DNA of 64,000 nucleotides from Absidia repens (lineage: Eukaryota > Mucoromycota > Mucoromycetes > Mucorales > Cunninghamellaceae), in assembly GCA_002105175.1 (NCBI GenBank), contig MCGE01000002.1, forward strand, positions 2,356,001 through 2,420,000, in the 5' to 3' direction. The position numbers were made by a program, and so were the translations under genes. This document shows positions 12,188-25,500 of this stretch, piece after piece (the first letter of the stretch is position 1; every line of letters starts with the position of its first letter). The notes beneath the pieces were generated by a model, which ran no database searches, was not told the origin of the DNA, and saw only the letters and a list, made by a program, of their open reading frames with translations.

Positions 12188-12545
12188 ATGGTCCTCGGGA
12201 AATTTGATATTTTCGTCCTTCTGCGTTATGATGGCAATCATCCAGACTCAAAAATCGCTTTGATATTCAAAATGTGGCATCAATTCCCTGAGGCACTACT
12301 CACATACTCCAGAATATGTGTCAATTTCTCTTCACACCCAGGATTACTATGTCTTTTTGTTTTTGCGCAATATATCCAATTGAATGCGCTTCATTATACG
12401 GCATGGGTAAGCTGACTTCTTTTTTTAGGATGATCTACGACAAGCCTTGTCCCTTTGGCTATCAGTCGCCACCAACCATCCTCATGACATACTTAGTTTA
12501 CGACTCCTAAACTGTAATAATCTATTTAGTGCAATAGCTAATTAA
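12188..12545 (+). CDS. Doubtful small ORF requiring a 22-nt intron
   Basis: From the ATG at 12188 an open frame runs 73 codons to 12406 (containing GKFDIFVLLRYDGNHP and KMWHQFPEALLTYSR). It meets a stop inside the sequence GTAAGCTGACTTCTTTTTTTAG (12407-12428). Removing those 22 bases, which show a consensus donor, a CTGAC branch-like site, a pyrimidine run and an AG, continues the same phase for 38 codons (DDLRQALSLWLSVATN, LSLRLLNCNNL) to the TAA at 12543. No family is recognised; the last part faintly resembles a leucine-rich repeat, as in the neighbouring gene. It may be a decayed gene or chance. An intron this short would be far below the others here. Confidence 0.25.
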
Positions 12546-12583
12546 AATTACACGGTCTGATACTTCATTCCATCACAAAAAGC

Positions 12584-12599
12584 GACGGGATTTAAATTG
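12584..12599 (-). promoter_or_regulatory. TTTAAATCCCGTCGC block upstream of the LRR gene
   Basis: On the minus strand this reads AATTTAAATCCCGTCGCT. It lies about 190 bases upstream of the LRR-gene start and matches the recurrent block, although CGCC is replaced by CGTC. Confidence 0.25.
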
Positions 12600-12785
12600 T
12601 TTCGTCCAAGGCACAAAAATAAAAACTCTTTCCATTTATCTCTATTTTTTTTTTTTCTGCAAGATATTTTGTCCCCTTTCCATTCTTTCCATTTTTTATT
12701 TTTTTTTATTTTCCAACAACAATAACAACAGCAACTGCCATACCCCATCTATTCAAATTCTGTGTATTTTATTAACGCTATTCAA

Positions 12786-15251
12786 ATGGATAATACACAG
12801 CTGACCAAGGGCATTCTTAGGAAACCGTTGATTATGAGTACCAGTCCAGCACAAGCATCATCTTCCTCTTGGCTTTCACGCATTCAATCCAGATTATCCA
12901 CTCACCAACAGGATGACGATAATCTTGAACTTCAAAGGCATTTCTTGAAGCGGGTGACTTTCTCAATGGATCGTCTCACAACGGAGCATCTGTTTCAAGA
13001 CGATACTATCGACAACAGCGACAATCAGCAAACAGGTTCCTCTCCTTCAACCACCCTGAATGACTATACCCACTTGCCTCAGTGTTATGAAAAATCTTGT
13101 CGATTACGAGAAGAAAAAGAATGGCCATTATTCAAGGACATGCTGCAAACTCATTTGTAAGTAAATAGCATATTAGTATGAAAACCACATTTCCTAGTGC
13201 TTATTTTTTGGGGGCATGAGGATTTGCATTTATGCATGTTAACACTAATAATCAATTCGCTTCTTTTTTTATATAGCTCGACACCTTTGACTACTATTGA
13301 CTTGAGCAACCAATCTGTTGGTCCTTCTTTTATTGGTCCCTTTGCTGATACTCTTTTAATAGACTTTGGTTTACGTATTCTCCGCTTGTCAAACTGTAAC
13401 CTGGATGATGCTGTAAGTATCAACGCGATATTCCATTACATAATTGTTTACTGATGATTGTAATTTTTATATCCTTAGAGTGTTGGTACGTTACTGAACA
13501 GTATATTGATGATTGATCGTGTGACTGAATTGGATCTCTCTTGTAATTCCTTCAAGTCCAAAGGCTACAAATTTATTTCCATCTATATTGCTGAGGTAAC
13601 TGGAAATGGATGAGATGAAGATTGAACGAATAAAATACTGACTTTCTCTTTTTTTCTTTATGTTTATGATCCCACATTCTTTTATTTAGTCAAGGAATAT
13701 CAAATCTTTGGATATATCGAAGGGTTCACCAGACCGCCGAGCCACACAGTACCTTTCACGTGCCCTGCTTTATTCAACATCATTGCAACATCTCAATATG
13801 GATCAGTGTGCTCTGAAATCTACTCATCTGGAAGTATTGGCACCCAGCGTATGTCGATCACCATCGCTCAAGTCACTCTCGCTACGGTACAATCGATTAT
13901 CGTCTAATGCAGCATATTGGTTAGCGACGTTGATTTTGAACGAACAACAACAATACGACGATATGTATTTGGAAACAGCAAAGGATTTCAACATGGATAA
14001 AATCAATGACATTGAAGGATACCCTATGACTACGAATACAGGATTAGAACGTCTCGACCTTGCCGGAAACCCCTTACAAGATACAGCTATTGCGCCACTG
14101 TGTCAGGCTTTGTACGCCAACAGAACACTCAAATATTTATCTCTTACCAACTGCAAGGTATACCCGAATGGATGCGAAATGTTGGCTGATGCTTTGGTAA
14201 GCATATTATACATTTTCATGTTTTTTTACTTTTGCCATTGACCCCCACTTTTTTTTCCTCCTTAGTATACGAATCAATGTTTGACAAGCCTAGACTTATC
14301 CGAAAATCCAATTATACATGGTTCTGATGATGGGGTAAGACAAGTAAAATGAAAATAAATTTTGCCAGAAACATATTGTTATTGACCTGTTTAATATATT
14401 CAGATTCATGCATTGAAAGCAGCTCTTTTACGAAACAATACATTACAGGAACTTATATTGATAAACACCGATCTGGATGCCACCGCCGCTATCACACTGG
14501 CGGAAGTATTGCCAATGAACGATTCACTTACTAGATTAGACCTTTCGGAAAATCCATCCATCTCTCTGGCTGGTGTCCTTGCCTTATCTATTTCCATCAA
14601 AATGAACAACACATTGACTTTCTTGGATATCAGCATTCCGGTAAGTAATAAAATAAGAGAGATGGGGAGAATATTTCGAGTTGACCACTGGATTGATGAG
14701 TGCTTTTTTTAATGATATCAGAACAATGATAGGGAACTGGCTAATTTACAAAACGATATAGCAGCAGTATGCACCAACAACATGATACAACGAGTAGAAC
14801 AACAGCGGCAGCAACAAAATGAGGAGGAAGAGCATCAACAACAGCATTATGATCATGAACAGGATAAACAGCTTGATCTTAACATAGTCACTTCTTCGTC
14901 AACAACACTGTCATCATCTTCATCACCATCCTCATCTTCGTCTTCATCCTCTGTCACAAGCTCATCGTCCCACACATCGATCAAAGAAAACAATGGACAA
15001 GTCAGTGACTCCCAAAATCAGCAAAAGCCTCCTACTATTGAAATCCCTAGAAATGTCGATGGTGCATCATCTTTTGATTCATCGCAGCACCATTCCTCCA
15101 ACAAATCTAGTACTGTTCCAGCAACTCCGGACCAGGTATCGAAAAAGACGTTTATAACGGTGGATCGCAATGACTTCGATACTAACATTTGCTTATTTCT
15201 TTCTTACAGGCCTCCCCACTAGACGAAATATCATTATTGGACGATATGTAA
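12786..15251 (+). CDS. Leucine-rich-repeat protein phosphatase 1 regulator (PPP1R37-like)
   Basis: Eight exons (12786-13156, 13277-13412, 13479-13595, 13690-14196, 14266-14334, 14404-14640, 14722-15135, 15210-15251), all in phase, give 630 residues. KRVTF at residues 55-59 is an RVxF docking motif for the PP1 catalytic subunit, placed at the N-terminus as in animal PPP1R37. A CxxxCRLREEKEW segment precedes a run of RNI-type leucine-rich repeats (about 130-480), for example LRILRLSNCNLDDA, VTELDLSCNSFKSKG, LERLDLAGNPLQDTA, LKYLSLTNCKVYPNG and LTRLDLSENPSISLAG. The last repeat mirrors the PPP1R37 pattern LRLDLRENEI..ALSLALK. The C-terminal 150 residues are Gln/Ser-rich and disordered. The likely role is to inhibit or target PP1. 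A CAATAAA signal lies at about 15340. Splice sites are consensus throughout. Confidence 0.85.
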
Positions 15252-16179
15252 TTTTAGCTTTTCCCCCTTTCTCTCTTACACTTATTCCTCCATTAGTTAT
15301 ATCTTTTATATCCTCTATTATTATTATTTTTGTTACCCTCAATAAAATTTTTGAATTATATGAGAAGACTCTACTGTTTTGTTATTTAATTTATTGTATT
15401 TGGTGATTTAATGATGTAATCACCTGTGAAATATTATTCTTTGCGCAATGCCAATAAAAGTGTTTTCTATAGCGGGGGGGGTTACCAACGAATAAACTTC
15501 CTGATGGAATGATTGAAACCTATGATACAGCTACTCACATTTCTCTTCTTCCAAAATAAAAGAAAAAGACAACCATTGAATACCTTCCTTTCGTCCTTCG
15601 TCGTCTGACAACTTCATAAGATAAACATGCATTATACAGCGGACAGTCTATATCATGAATGTGTGTGTGTATGTGTGTGTTGTAATATGTGCAGTTCAGC
15701 AAAACATAAAGTAAATCTATATTGCTGCAATTTTTCATATTCATTTTCAAACCAGTCTCACAATTGCATAAACTTGTTTCATGAATTGTCCGTGGAAAAG
15801 GTGGTTGAAGTGTGGTTTTTGGAGAAATTAGAGAAGCCCCTATAAAAATAGCGAGCTGGGTAAATACGATATAGCAAATCCAGAAGGGGTCATGCTGGGG
15901 GTAGGGCACAGCCTAAATAGGCGAATAAGAGCTGTCGAAGGGGAATACCACTCTGCAAAAATGCTCAGTAGCGATGCTTACACAGACAGAACGACTTGTT
16001 TTCTTTTATATGATTGATAAAGCACGAATCTGACTATTTTTGACTATGACAGTAAGCGATATAATACTACCATGCAATCTCTGGGTTTTTTTTTTGGGGG
16101 GGGGACAGGAATCATAATAAGTGAACTAGAAGGCAAATGATGGGGGAGACACTCACAAAACGGCTGCAATAGCGACACC

Positions 16180-16735
16180 GTTTACTATATTATGGGTCAA
16201 AATGACGGTTAATAAAAAGACATATTTTATTGAAACATATAGGAAGAACTAATAAAATAAATGAAGGGTTCATTGTAAACGAGGGATACAAGGGAGGGAT
16301 TTATTGCAGGAAGACTGAGGGAGACTTCTGCGAGATTAAAAGAATGTTCAGCATTAACAATCTAACGGGGATGTTGTAAAAGGGAGGTAATATAATGTAC
16401 ACGATCAACATTATTCAAACGGGGCTGACGGTATTGAAAGAAGAAAATATTACGCAAAACATGAAAGAGACTAATGGGACATTTTTCATTGAATTAAGTA
16501 AAAAGAGTCATGCTTTATTCAAGTATAGATTAAAACTATGGACAAACTAACACTAAACTAGGCTGACGAAGGCTTCAAAAAGCCAGCTAATGGTGGTTCT
16601 AAATCCTGAATCCAAAATGAAAGGGTTCCCCCATGCATCTTGTAATCCCTGAGCTGAACCCCCCTTCTAAACTAGTCCTAACACTAATCTAAGTCCAACA
16701 TAACCCCTAAGAAGTTGAATGGTAAAAGAAACAAC
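16180..16735 (-). repeat. Dispersed family copy A
   Basis: Read on the minus strand, the copy opens with ATTCAACTTCTTAGGGGTTA (near 16724), carries the shared core TCAGCTCAGGGATTACAAG and CCCTTTCATTTTGGATTCAG (about 16600-16660), then TTAGTTTAGTG-like sequence and TTGAATAAAGCATGACTC (about 16505). It ends with TTTCAATAAAATATG followed by TTTTTATTAACC (about 16207-16233). The same order of blocks occurs in copies B and C. There is no conserved long reading frame. Confidence 0.75.
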
Positions 16736-19280
16736 GCAGAAAAATTAGAAAATGGATCCAAATAAAATTCACAGGATCGGTATTTAAAATATATATTTTT
16801 CGTGTCAGAGTTCAGTTTTTCGACGCTTTTTTTTTATTTTTTTGGTGGCAAAACACCCATTTTTGTTAAAACCATCAATAACATACCCATCACCAATATA
16901 ATAGTTATATATTATTGTGACACCAACCATCATTATTCAATATGGGCAGCGTGGCTGTCGCTTCACTTGATGATTTTGCAGGCTAGATGGAATAATTTGG
17001 CAAAGTTTAATTAACATCTTTACTATAGAATAGGCTGCCCCTCAACATAGAATATTTTACTACTCTTTGAATTAACTAGTTTATATTAGTGACTTTTATT
17101 CTACAGCAAGAAATATACATTCCACTGTGCATTCTCACCCATCCACTCACATATATGCGGCTAAACGCCTCACCTTTAGAAAGGTACCATAGTACTATCA
17201 TTAGATTGTATAGTTTAGTTTAATTGTCTTAGTTTATATCTACATCTAAATAAAATGTGTGTTTTTTTTTTTTTACTTTATATGGTCTCTCAAATGTTTA
17301 GTTCGACTTGTTGAATGGGTACACCTAGATTACTGCACACTTTTATAGGGAAAAAAATTACTGATGCATGTGTACAAGAAAAAAGGTTAAGTACGAGGCG
17401 ACTTCGACCGTTGTGCTCAGCGCTTTTTCTACTGTTTGTACATTGGGTGTCAAAAATAGTGTTTAAAAGAAATATCTTGAAGGGGTTTAAAAACGACGGT
17501 GGTGGACGCATAAAAAGGACAGTGAAAGGCGCATAAAAATGGGACATTGATACACGCATACAAACATAAGTAAAGATGATCGCATGGAAATATGTTAATT
17601 GTAGTGTACTTGATGGCAATTAATTATTCATATAAACATTCCTCTTTTTTCTTTTTCTTTGTTTTTTTTTTTTTTTTTGGTGAACGACTTGATATGATAT
17701 TGCAATCCGTCGACCGCTCAGCCAAACCGACCAAGCTCAAATACTATGATAAGGCTTATATATGTATATATATATATATATAAAGCAAAACAAGCCCCAA
17801 CCCTCGTCACTTATTCCTTTATGCCTTTACTATCTTATAATATTACGTGGTTAAAGATTTGATTGTCCTAAAAAAAGATTCTTACCATATCATTTTCCGT
17901 GAGTCCTCAATTTCTGCATTCTTGTTGAATTTCATCATTCTCGGATGTGGTACAATTGCGAGTGTCACCATGAAGCATTGGAAGAGTCGAGAAATTGTCA
18001 TTTTTTATCATTTGCAATAAAATATTGAGCGTTTTTATAGCCTTGATGTTGATAAAATTTGCATTTTATTTTTTGACTGACACAAAGTGTGGCCATTTGC
18101 AGATTACATGAAAGTGGCACCTTCCCCGCGATAAGTTCTAAAAAAGGAATATCTATGGTCTATGGTGTGTATAAGGTTTTAGTTTTGAGATTTACATGTG
18201 ATAGGTATAAATCGGCGGATATTAAACTTCGACCCACAGTGCTATATAGTAAATATACCACCACCTTACTTTAATCTTCTTGGTTTGCTTTCATCAAAAA
18301 CAGCGTGGCTTGAGTAATATAAGAGTAAGTTGATAATGATAGGATACTTTGGCTATCACATCCGCACTGTATTTACCTCAAATATTTACAATACTGTATC
18401 TAGAAAATGACGTACTGTTTTGTATGACCTTAAGAAAGCAAATAATTGCTAGAAAGAAATCTTGTCATTTGATAATTTAGAAAGAAGGAGGATTAGGGTT
18501 TTCCGTAGATATCCGAAAACATAGTGATCATGATTAAAGTTTCAATACCACACCCTTTATTTTTTGACTGGATGAGTGGATGAGATAAGGGAATGTCCCC
18601 AATTTTGGGTGGGATCGAAGATGGAGTACTAGCCTCTGATTGGCTATTGTCATCATCTGCATTAGCGTAAGCGTAAGCAGATATACCTGACGGAAATTTT
18701 CGAGGCACAATGCCAATGTCAAATTGGATATTTACATAAAGTCTATTCATGAGTATTTAAGAAAGATTCCAATTCATTAGAATTTTGACGTTTTATCTTT
18801 GCTATGTTTTGTGAGTTATTTTTTATCGTCAAATTTATGAAATTTGATTGACTTGTGAGCTTTGAAAAAAAAAAAAAATCGTCGGTGATTAAAACTTCGT
18901 TTCCCTGAATATCGGAAAGTCTCTGTATGATAAGATAACGGAGGGTAATACTTACAGAAGCTCAACAAATTACTGGGTGATCTTCTTTTATGAATCGAAA
19001 AAAATTATCTACACTTATAAGCTGATAAAGTTCCATATTATCGTCGCCTTAAAGAAAAAAAAAAAACTATCAGTGACTCGCGCAATTGTCGATACAGCAC
19101 AATAAAGTGGTAGCATCATTGGTCATATTGTTATTGTCATCACACTACAAGTGCAATATACATCATAGGTGTCGCATGTGACCTCCAATCCGACAAGGAT
19201 TGATTTTCAGTCCTTCCGTTAAAACATGGTATATCATTGGTTCATTCAATTCTTGAGATAAGAGAAAAAAACACCCCTCT

Positions 19281-19295
19281 ATTTTAAATCCCGCC
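19281..19295 (+). promoter_or_regulatory. TTTAAATCCCGCC block upstream of GLT1
   Basis: A block reading ATTTTAAATCCCGCC about 285 bases upstream of the chosen GLT1 start; one of the best matches to the recurrent promoter block. Confidence 0.35.
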
Positions 19296-19579
19296 ATCAA
19301 TCATTTATGGAAATGATAAAAAGATTACTTTTTATTTTCTTTCTTCTTCTTTTCTTCTTCGCTCTAATTGTTTTGTCCGTATACGAAATTCCTACAAGTA
19401 TTTCGAAATATCCCCCACTCTCTTTTTATTTATACATATTTACTACATTCTTCTTTTTACATACAACCGTTTCCGGGAACACTTATATCCATTTGATTAT
19501 TCTTCCCCTTGTATATAATTCTATATATATATATCTCTATACTCAATTATTTTTTTTATATCAACTCTTATCTCAAAAA

Positions 19580-22500
19580 ATGTCTTTGGAAAACAAATCA
19601 TGGGCTGAAAGCATTCCCGCTGCCCAAGGTCTTTACAATCCTGAACTTGAAAAGGATGCTTGTGGTGTTGGTTTTATGGTGCATGTCAAAGGCCACCGCT
19701 CGCACAAAATCTTAAGCGACGCAAGCTCTATTGTAAGTAAAAGCAAAAGAAAAGGGGAAATAGGTTAAATTGAAGCAGAAAGAATTACATGGATTAGTTA
19801 CTAATTGAATCTTGTAATGATTATAGCTATGCAACATGACTCACCGTGGTGCAAGTGGCGCCGATATTCGTGATGGGGATGGCGCTGGCGTCATGACAGG
19901 TATTCCTCACCAATTCTTTGTCAATGAAACTAGCCGTGAGCTTGGCATCCAACTGCCCGTGGAAGGACAATATGCTGTAGGGAATTTGTTTATGAAGGGT
20001 GATCTCGAATCGGTCAAGGAAAGCAAGCAAGTCTTTGAAGATATGGCCACTGCTCTTCACCTCAACGTGCTTGGTTGGCGTGCCGTCCCTCGCGATTCCA
20101 CCATCATTGGCCCTGCTGCTAAATCAAAGGAACCTGCTATTGTACAGCCTTTTGTGGTATTGGCTGATCAACAAACTCCATTCGATGAACAATACTTTGA
20201 ACGCCAATTGTATGTCCTCCGCAAACATGCCACTCACACTCTCACTATGAAGAAATGGTTCTATGTTTGCTCTCTCTCCAACAAGAACATTGTGTACAAA
20301 GGTCAACTCACCCCCAAGCAAGTTTACCAATACTTCCATGATTTGAACAATGTCCAATACACTACTCACTTTGCCTTGGTCCACTCTCGATTCTCCACCA
20401 ACACCTTCCCTTCCTGGGATCGTGCTCAACCTATGCGTTGGTGTGCTCACAATGGTAAATTTAAATCACCGCCGGGGTTTTTTTTTTGCTTTTTGAAATC
20501 AAATACTCACCTTTTTATTTTATTTTGATTTACATTATCTATTTCCTCTGTGCTATGGACTTATAGGCGAAATCAACACTTTGCGGGGCAACAAAAACTG
20601 GATGCGATCTCGTGAAGGTGTCATGAGGTCTGATACTTTTGGTGATGAACTCGACTTGCTTTATCCTATCATTGAAGAAGGTGGGTCTGACTCAGCTGCA
20701 TTCGACAATGTTTTGGAACTTTTGGTGGTCAATGGTATCCTTACTCTTCCTGAAGCTATCATGACTATGATTCCCGAAGCTTGGCAAAACAACGATGCTA
20801 TGAGTCCTGAAATGAAGGCGTTCTATCAATGGGCTGCTTGTCTCATGGAACCTTGGGATGGTCCTGCTTTGTTTACCTTCTCGGACGGTCGTTACTGTGG
20901 TGCTTCTCTGGATCGTAATGGTTTGCGTCCTTGCCGTTACTATCTTACTTCTGACGATATTATGATTTGCGCCTCCGAAGTTGGTACTGTCTTTGTTGAT
21001 CCTGATACAGTGGTGGAAAAGGGTCGTCTTCAACCTGGACGTATGTTGTTGGTCGATACTGTGGAGGGAAAATTGGTCGATGACAAGCAACTCAAGATGC
21101 AAACTGCTTCCAAGCGCAAGTTCAGTGAATGGCTCAAAAACCAACGTATCCACTTATCCAGCATTGTTGACAAGGCTCATGCTTCTTACAACCTCGAGTT
21201 GGATGAAACCACCGTCAGCGCTGATCCTCGTCTTCGTGCCTTTGGCTACACCTTGGAACAACTCAATTTGATCATGCTCCCCTTGGCCTCCACTGGAAAA
21301 GAACCTCTTGGCTCCATGGGTAATGACACTGCTTTGGCTTGTTTGGCGGAACAACCTCGTCTTGTCTATGAATACTTCCGGGAACTGTTTGCGCAAGTCA
21401 CCAATCCTCCTATCGATCCTATTCGTGAAGAAATTGTCATGTCTCTGGAATGCTACGTGGGTCCAGAAGGCAACATTTTGGAAATCGATGAAAAGCAAGC
21501 TCACAAGATCACTTTGCCTTCTCCTATCTTGTCCATGGAAGAATTGGCTGCCGTGAAAAACATGACCAATGTTTATCCTGATTGGAAGGTCGCTACTATT
21601 GATATCACTTTTGACAAATCGGAAGGTGTTCAAGGTTACGTCCAAGCTCTGGAACGCATTTGCTCTGAAGTTAGTCAATCAATTGAACAAGGCTACAAGG
21701 TGGTGGTGCTCTCGGACCGCGGTGTCAATGCTGATCGTGTGGCCATCTCTTCTTTGATTGCTGTTGGTGGCGTCCATCATCACTTGGTCCGCAACAAGCA
21801 ACGCTCTCGTATCGCCCTTATGGTGGAAACTGCCGAAGCTCGCGAAGTCCATCACTTCTGTGTCCTCTTGGGTTATGGTGCTGATGCTGTGTGCCCTTAC
21901 CTCGCTATGGAAGCCATGATGAAATTGGTGCGTGAAAATGCCGTGCGTGATGGTTTGACTGCTGAAAAGTTGGTTTACAACTTCAAGAAAGGTATCGATA
22001 ACGGTATCATGAAGGTCATGTCGAAAATGGGTATTTCTACTTTGGCGTCTTACAAGGGTGCTCAAATCTTCGAAGCTCTCGGTGTGGATGATACTGTTAT
22101 TTCTCGTTGCTTCGCTGGTACTGCCTCTCGTATCAAGGGTGTGACATTTGATATCTTTGCTTTAGATGCTTTGACTTTACATGAACAAGGTTACCCCTCC
22201 CGCAACTCGGTTGGTCCTGTGGCCTTACCTGAATCTGGTGAATACCACTGGCGAAATGGTGGCGAACCCCATATTGCTGAACCTGCTACTATTTCCAACT
22301 TGCAAGATGCTGTCCGTGCCAAGAACCAAAACTCTTATGATGCTTATTCTCGCCACTCTTATGAAGCCATCAAAAAATGTACTCTCCGTGGCATGCTCGA
22401 ATTTGACTATTCTCAAAACAAGTCTATCCCTGTGGAACAAGTTGAATCATGGGACAAGATTGTCAAACGCTTTGTGACGGGTGCCATGTCTTACGGTTCT

Positions 22501-25500
22501 ATTTCCATGGAAGCACATAGCTCTTTGGCTATTGCTATGAATCAACTCGGCGGCAAATCCAACACTGGTGAAGGTGGTGAAAAACCTGAACGCTCTATTC
22601 CCAAGGAAAACGGTGACAGCTTGCGATCCGCTATCAAACAAGTGGCCTCTGGACGTTTCGGTGTCACTTCTTACTACTTGGCTGATGCTGATGAATTGCA
22701 AATCAAGATGGCTCAAGGTGCCAAGCCTGGTGAAGGTGGTGAATTGGCTGGTGGAAAGGTGTCCGAAGAAATTGCTTCTACCCGGAAGACTACGCCTGGT
22801 ATTGGTCTCATTTCTCCCCCTCCTCATCACGATATTTACTCTATCGAAGATCTCAAGCAGCTTATCTACGATCTCAAATGTGCCAACCCTCGCTCTCGTG
22901 TCTCTGTGAAATTGGTCTCTGAAGTAGGTGTTGGTATTGTTGCTTCCGGTGTAGCAAAGGCTCGTGCTGATCATATCTTGATCTCTGGTCATGATGGTGG
23001 TACTGGTGCTTCTCGATGGACTGGTATCAAATATGCTGGTTTGCCTTGGGAATTGGGTCTTGCCGAAACTCATCAAACTTTGGTATTGAATGATCTTCGT
23101 GGTCGTGTGGTTGTGCAAACTGATGGTCAAATCAAGACAGGTCGTGATATCGCTATTGCTTGTTTGCTTGGTGCCGAAGAATGGGGTTTCGCTACTACTC
23201 CTTTGATTGCTCTTGGTTGTACTATGATGCGAAAGTGTCACTTGGTAAGTGAATGAGGAATCAGCTTGGATTAAAAAAATATAGTAGATGTTTACAGTGT
23301 CCTGACCTCTTTTTTTTTTTTTTTTTTTTTTTTAGAACACATGTCCCGTCGGTATTGCCACCCAAGATCCTGAATTGCGCAAGAAGTTTGAAGGATCCCC
23401 TGAACATGTTGTCAACTTCTTCTACTACCTTGCTGAAGAAATGCGAAGCTACATGGCCAAGCTTGGTTTCCGAACTGTTAACGAAATGGTGGGTCATGCT
23501 GAACTCCTCAAAGTGAATGAATCGCTTCGTACCTTCAAAACTGGCAACTTGGATTTATCACCTATTCTCACCCCTGCTGCTTCTTTACGTCCCAATGTGG
23601 CTTCTTACTGCGTCACCAAACAAAAACACAACTTACACTTGCGTCTCGACAACTACTTGGTTGATGAAGCTGAACCTGCATTGACAAACAAGGAACCAGT
23701 GACTATTGAAACTCAAGTTTGCAACACCGATCGTGCTCTTGGTACCACCCTATCTTATCATGTGTCAAAACGCCATGGCGAAAATGGCTTGCCTGCTGAT
23801 ACTATTCATGTCAAGATGACTGGCTCTGCTGGTCAATCTCTCGGTGCATTCCTTGCTCCTGGTGTATTCTTTGAACTGGAAGGTGACTCCAATGATTACG
23901 TCGGTAAGGGTCTCTCTGGTGGCAAAATTGCTATCTATCCTCCCAAGAATGCTAGCTTCAAGTCTGAAAACAATGTGATTGTTGGTAATGTGTGTTTGTA
24001 TGGTGCCACCTTTGGTCGTGCCTACTTCCGTGGTATTGCCGCTGAACGATTCTGTGTCCGAAACTCCGGTGCTCTTGCCGTTTGTGAAGGTGTTGGTGAT
24101 CATGGCTGTGAATACATGACTGGCGGTCGTGTTGTTATTTTGGGAAGCACTGGTCGAAACTTCGCTGCTGGTATGTCTGGTGGTATTGCTTTCGTTTTGG
24201 ATGTTGATGGTCAATTCAAGTCCCGAGTCAACACTGAAATGGTCGAATTGGAAACTGTCAACGACGATGAACGCATCTCCGAATTACGTAACCTCATTGA
24301 AGATCATCGCCACTACACTGGATCCGCCATCGCCGATCGTGTCTTACAAAACTTCAATGAATACTTGCCCAAATTTGTCATGGTTATGCCTACTGAATAC
24401 AAGGAATTGTTGATGAAGCAACGTTTGGAAAAGCAACAAGCCCTGACTACTACTGCCAAACCTCAAGAACCCCCAGCCTGCGAACAAAAACATGTGAAGA
24501 AGGAACCTCAAGTGGAAGATCTCGAAGACAGCATTATGGACGAAGTCACTGTGTTGGAACGCCGTGCCAAGCTCGACAAATTGCGTGGTTTCATCAAGTA
24601 CAAGCGTCGAACCGACCGTTATCGTAACTCCAAGAAGCGTACTGGTGATTGGGAAGAAATCAATGACAGACTCTCTCGACCCCAATTGCATGAACAAGCT
24701 GCTCGTTGTATGGACTGTGGTGTGCCTTTCTGTCAATCTGAAACTGGGTGCCCTATTGGTAACATTATCCCCAAGTGGAATGAATTGGTCTTCAAGGATA
24801 ACTGGAAGGAAGCTTTGGATCGATTATTGATGACCAACAATTTCCCTGAATTCACAGGTAAGCATTTCGTACACCCCCCCCAAAAAAAAGGTAGATCATT
24901 TACTCATAATTTTTTTTTCTTTTTTTTTTTTAGGTCGTGTCTGTCCTGCTCCTTGCGAATCAAGCTGTACTCTCGGGATCAACGAACCTCCTGTTGCTAT
25001 CAAGAGCATTGAATGTGCCATCATTGACAAAGGCTTTGAAGAAGGATGGATTATTCCCAAGGTCCCTAAATCCCGTACTGGAAAAAAGGTCGCTATTATT
25101 GGTTCTGGCCCTGCAGGTCTCAGTGCTGCTGATCAACTCAACCGTGCTGGCCATTTGGTGACTGTCTACGATCGTAACGATCGTATTGGTGGTTTGTTGA
25201 TGTATGGTATTCCCAACATGAAACTCGACAAGAAGATTGTGCAACGCCGTATTGATTTGATGACTGCCGAAGGTATCACATTCGTCCCCAATGCTCATGT
25301 GGGTGTGGATGTTGATGCCGAAAAGCTTCGTGCTGATAACGATGCTTTAATTGTTGCTACTGGTGCTACCTGGCCCCGTGATCTCAACATTCCTGGTCGT
25401 GAACTCGATGGTGTCCACTTTGCTATGGAATTCCTGCAAGCCAACACCAAATCTCTTTTGGATAGCGAACTCAAGGATGGTCAATATTTGAGTGCCAAGG

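Larger units (their letters stand above)
15252..19579. other. Gene-poor 4.3-kb region
   Basis: Holds one copy of the dispersed non-coding family on the minus strand (listed separately), a partial resemblance to its 3' end on the plus strand near 17185-17262 (TATCTACATCTAAATAAAATG), microsatellites, and several poly-A/T runs. Coding-like but unassigned stretches on the minus strand include 18493-18750 (PRKFPSGISAYAYANADDDN) and 17877-17996, a 39-codon ORF starting MTISRLFQCFMVTL. None matches a family I know. The 270 bases before GLT1 are T-rich and remain open in frame with it. Confidence 0.4.

Noticed and set aside
15535..15909. 124-codon minus-strand ORF
   Set aside because: No family resemblance, His/Thr repeats come from a GT-rich microsatellite, and no supporting splice or signal was seen.
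17877..17996. Second mini-intron (18 nt) or secreted peptide on the minus strand
   Set aside because: GTAAGAATCTTTTTTTAG at 17868-17885 resembles an intron, but the upstream 39-codon frame simply ends in a stop there, and short T-rich look-alikes are expected by chance.
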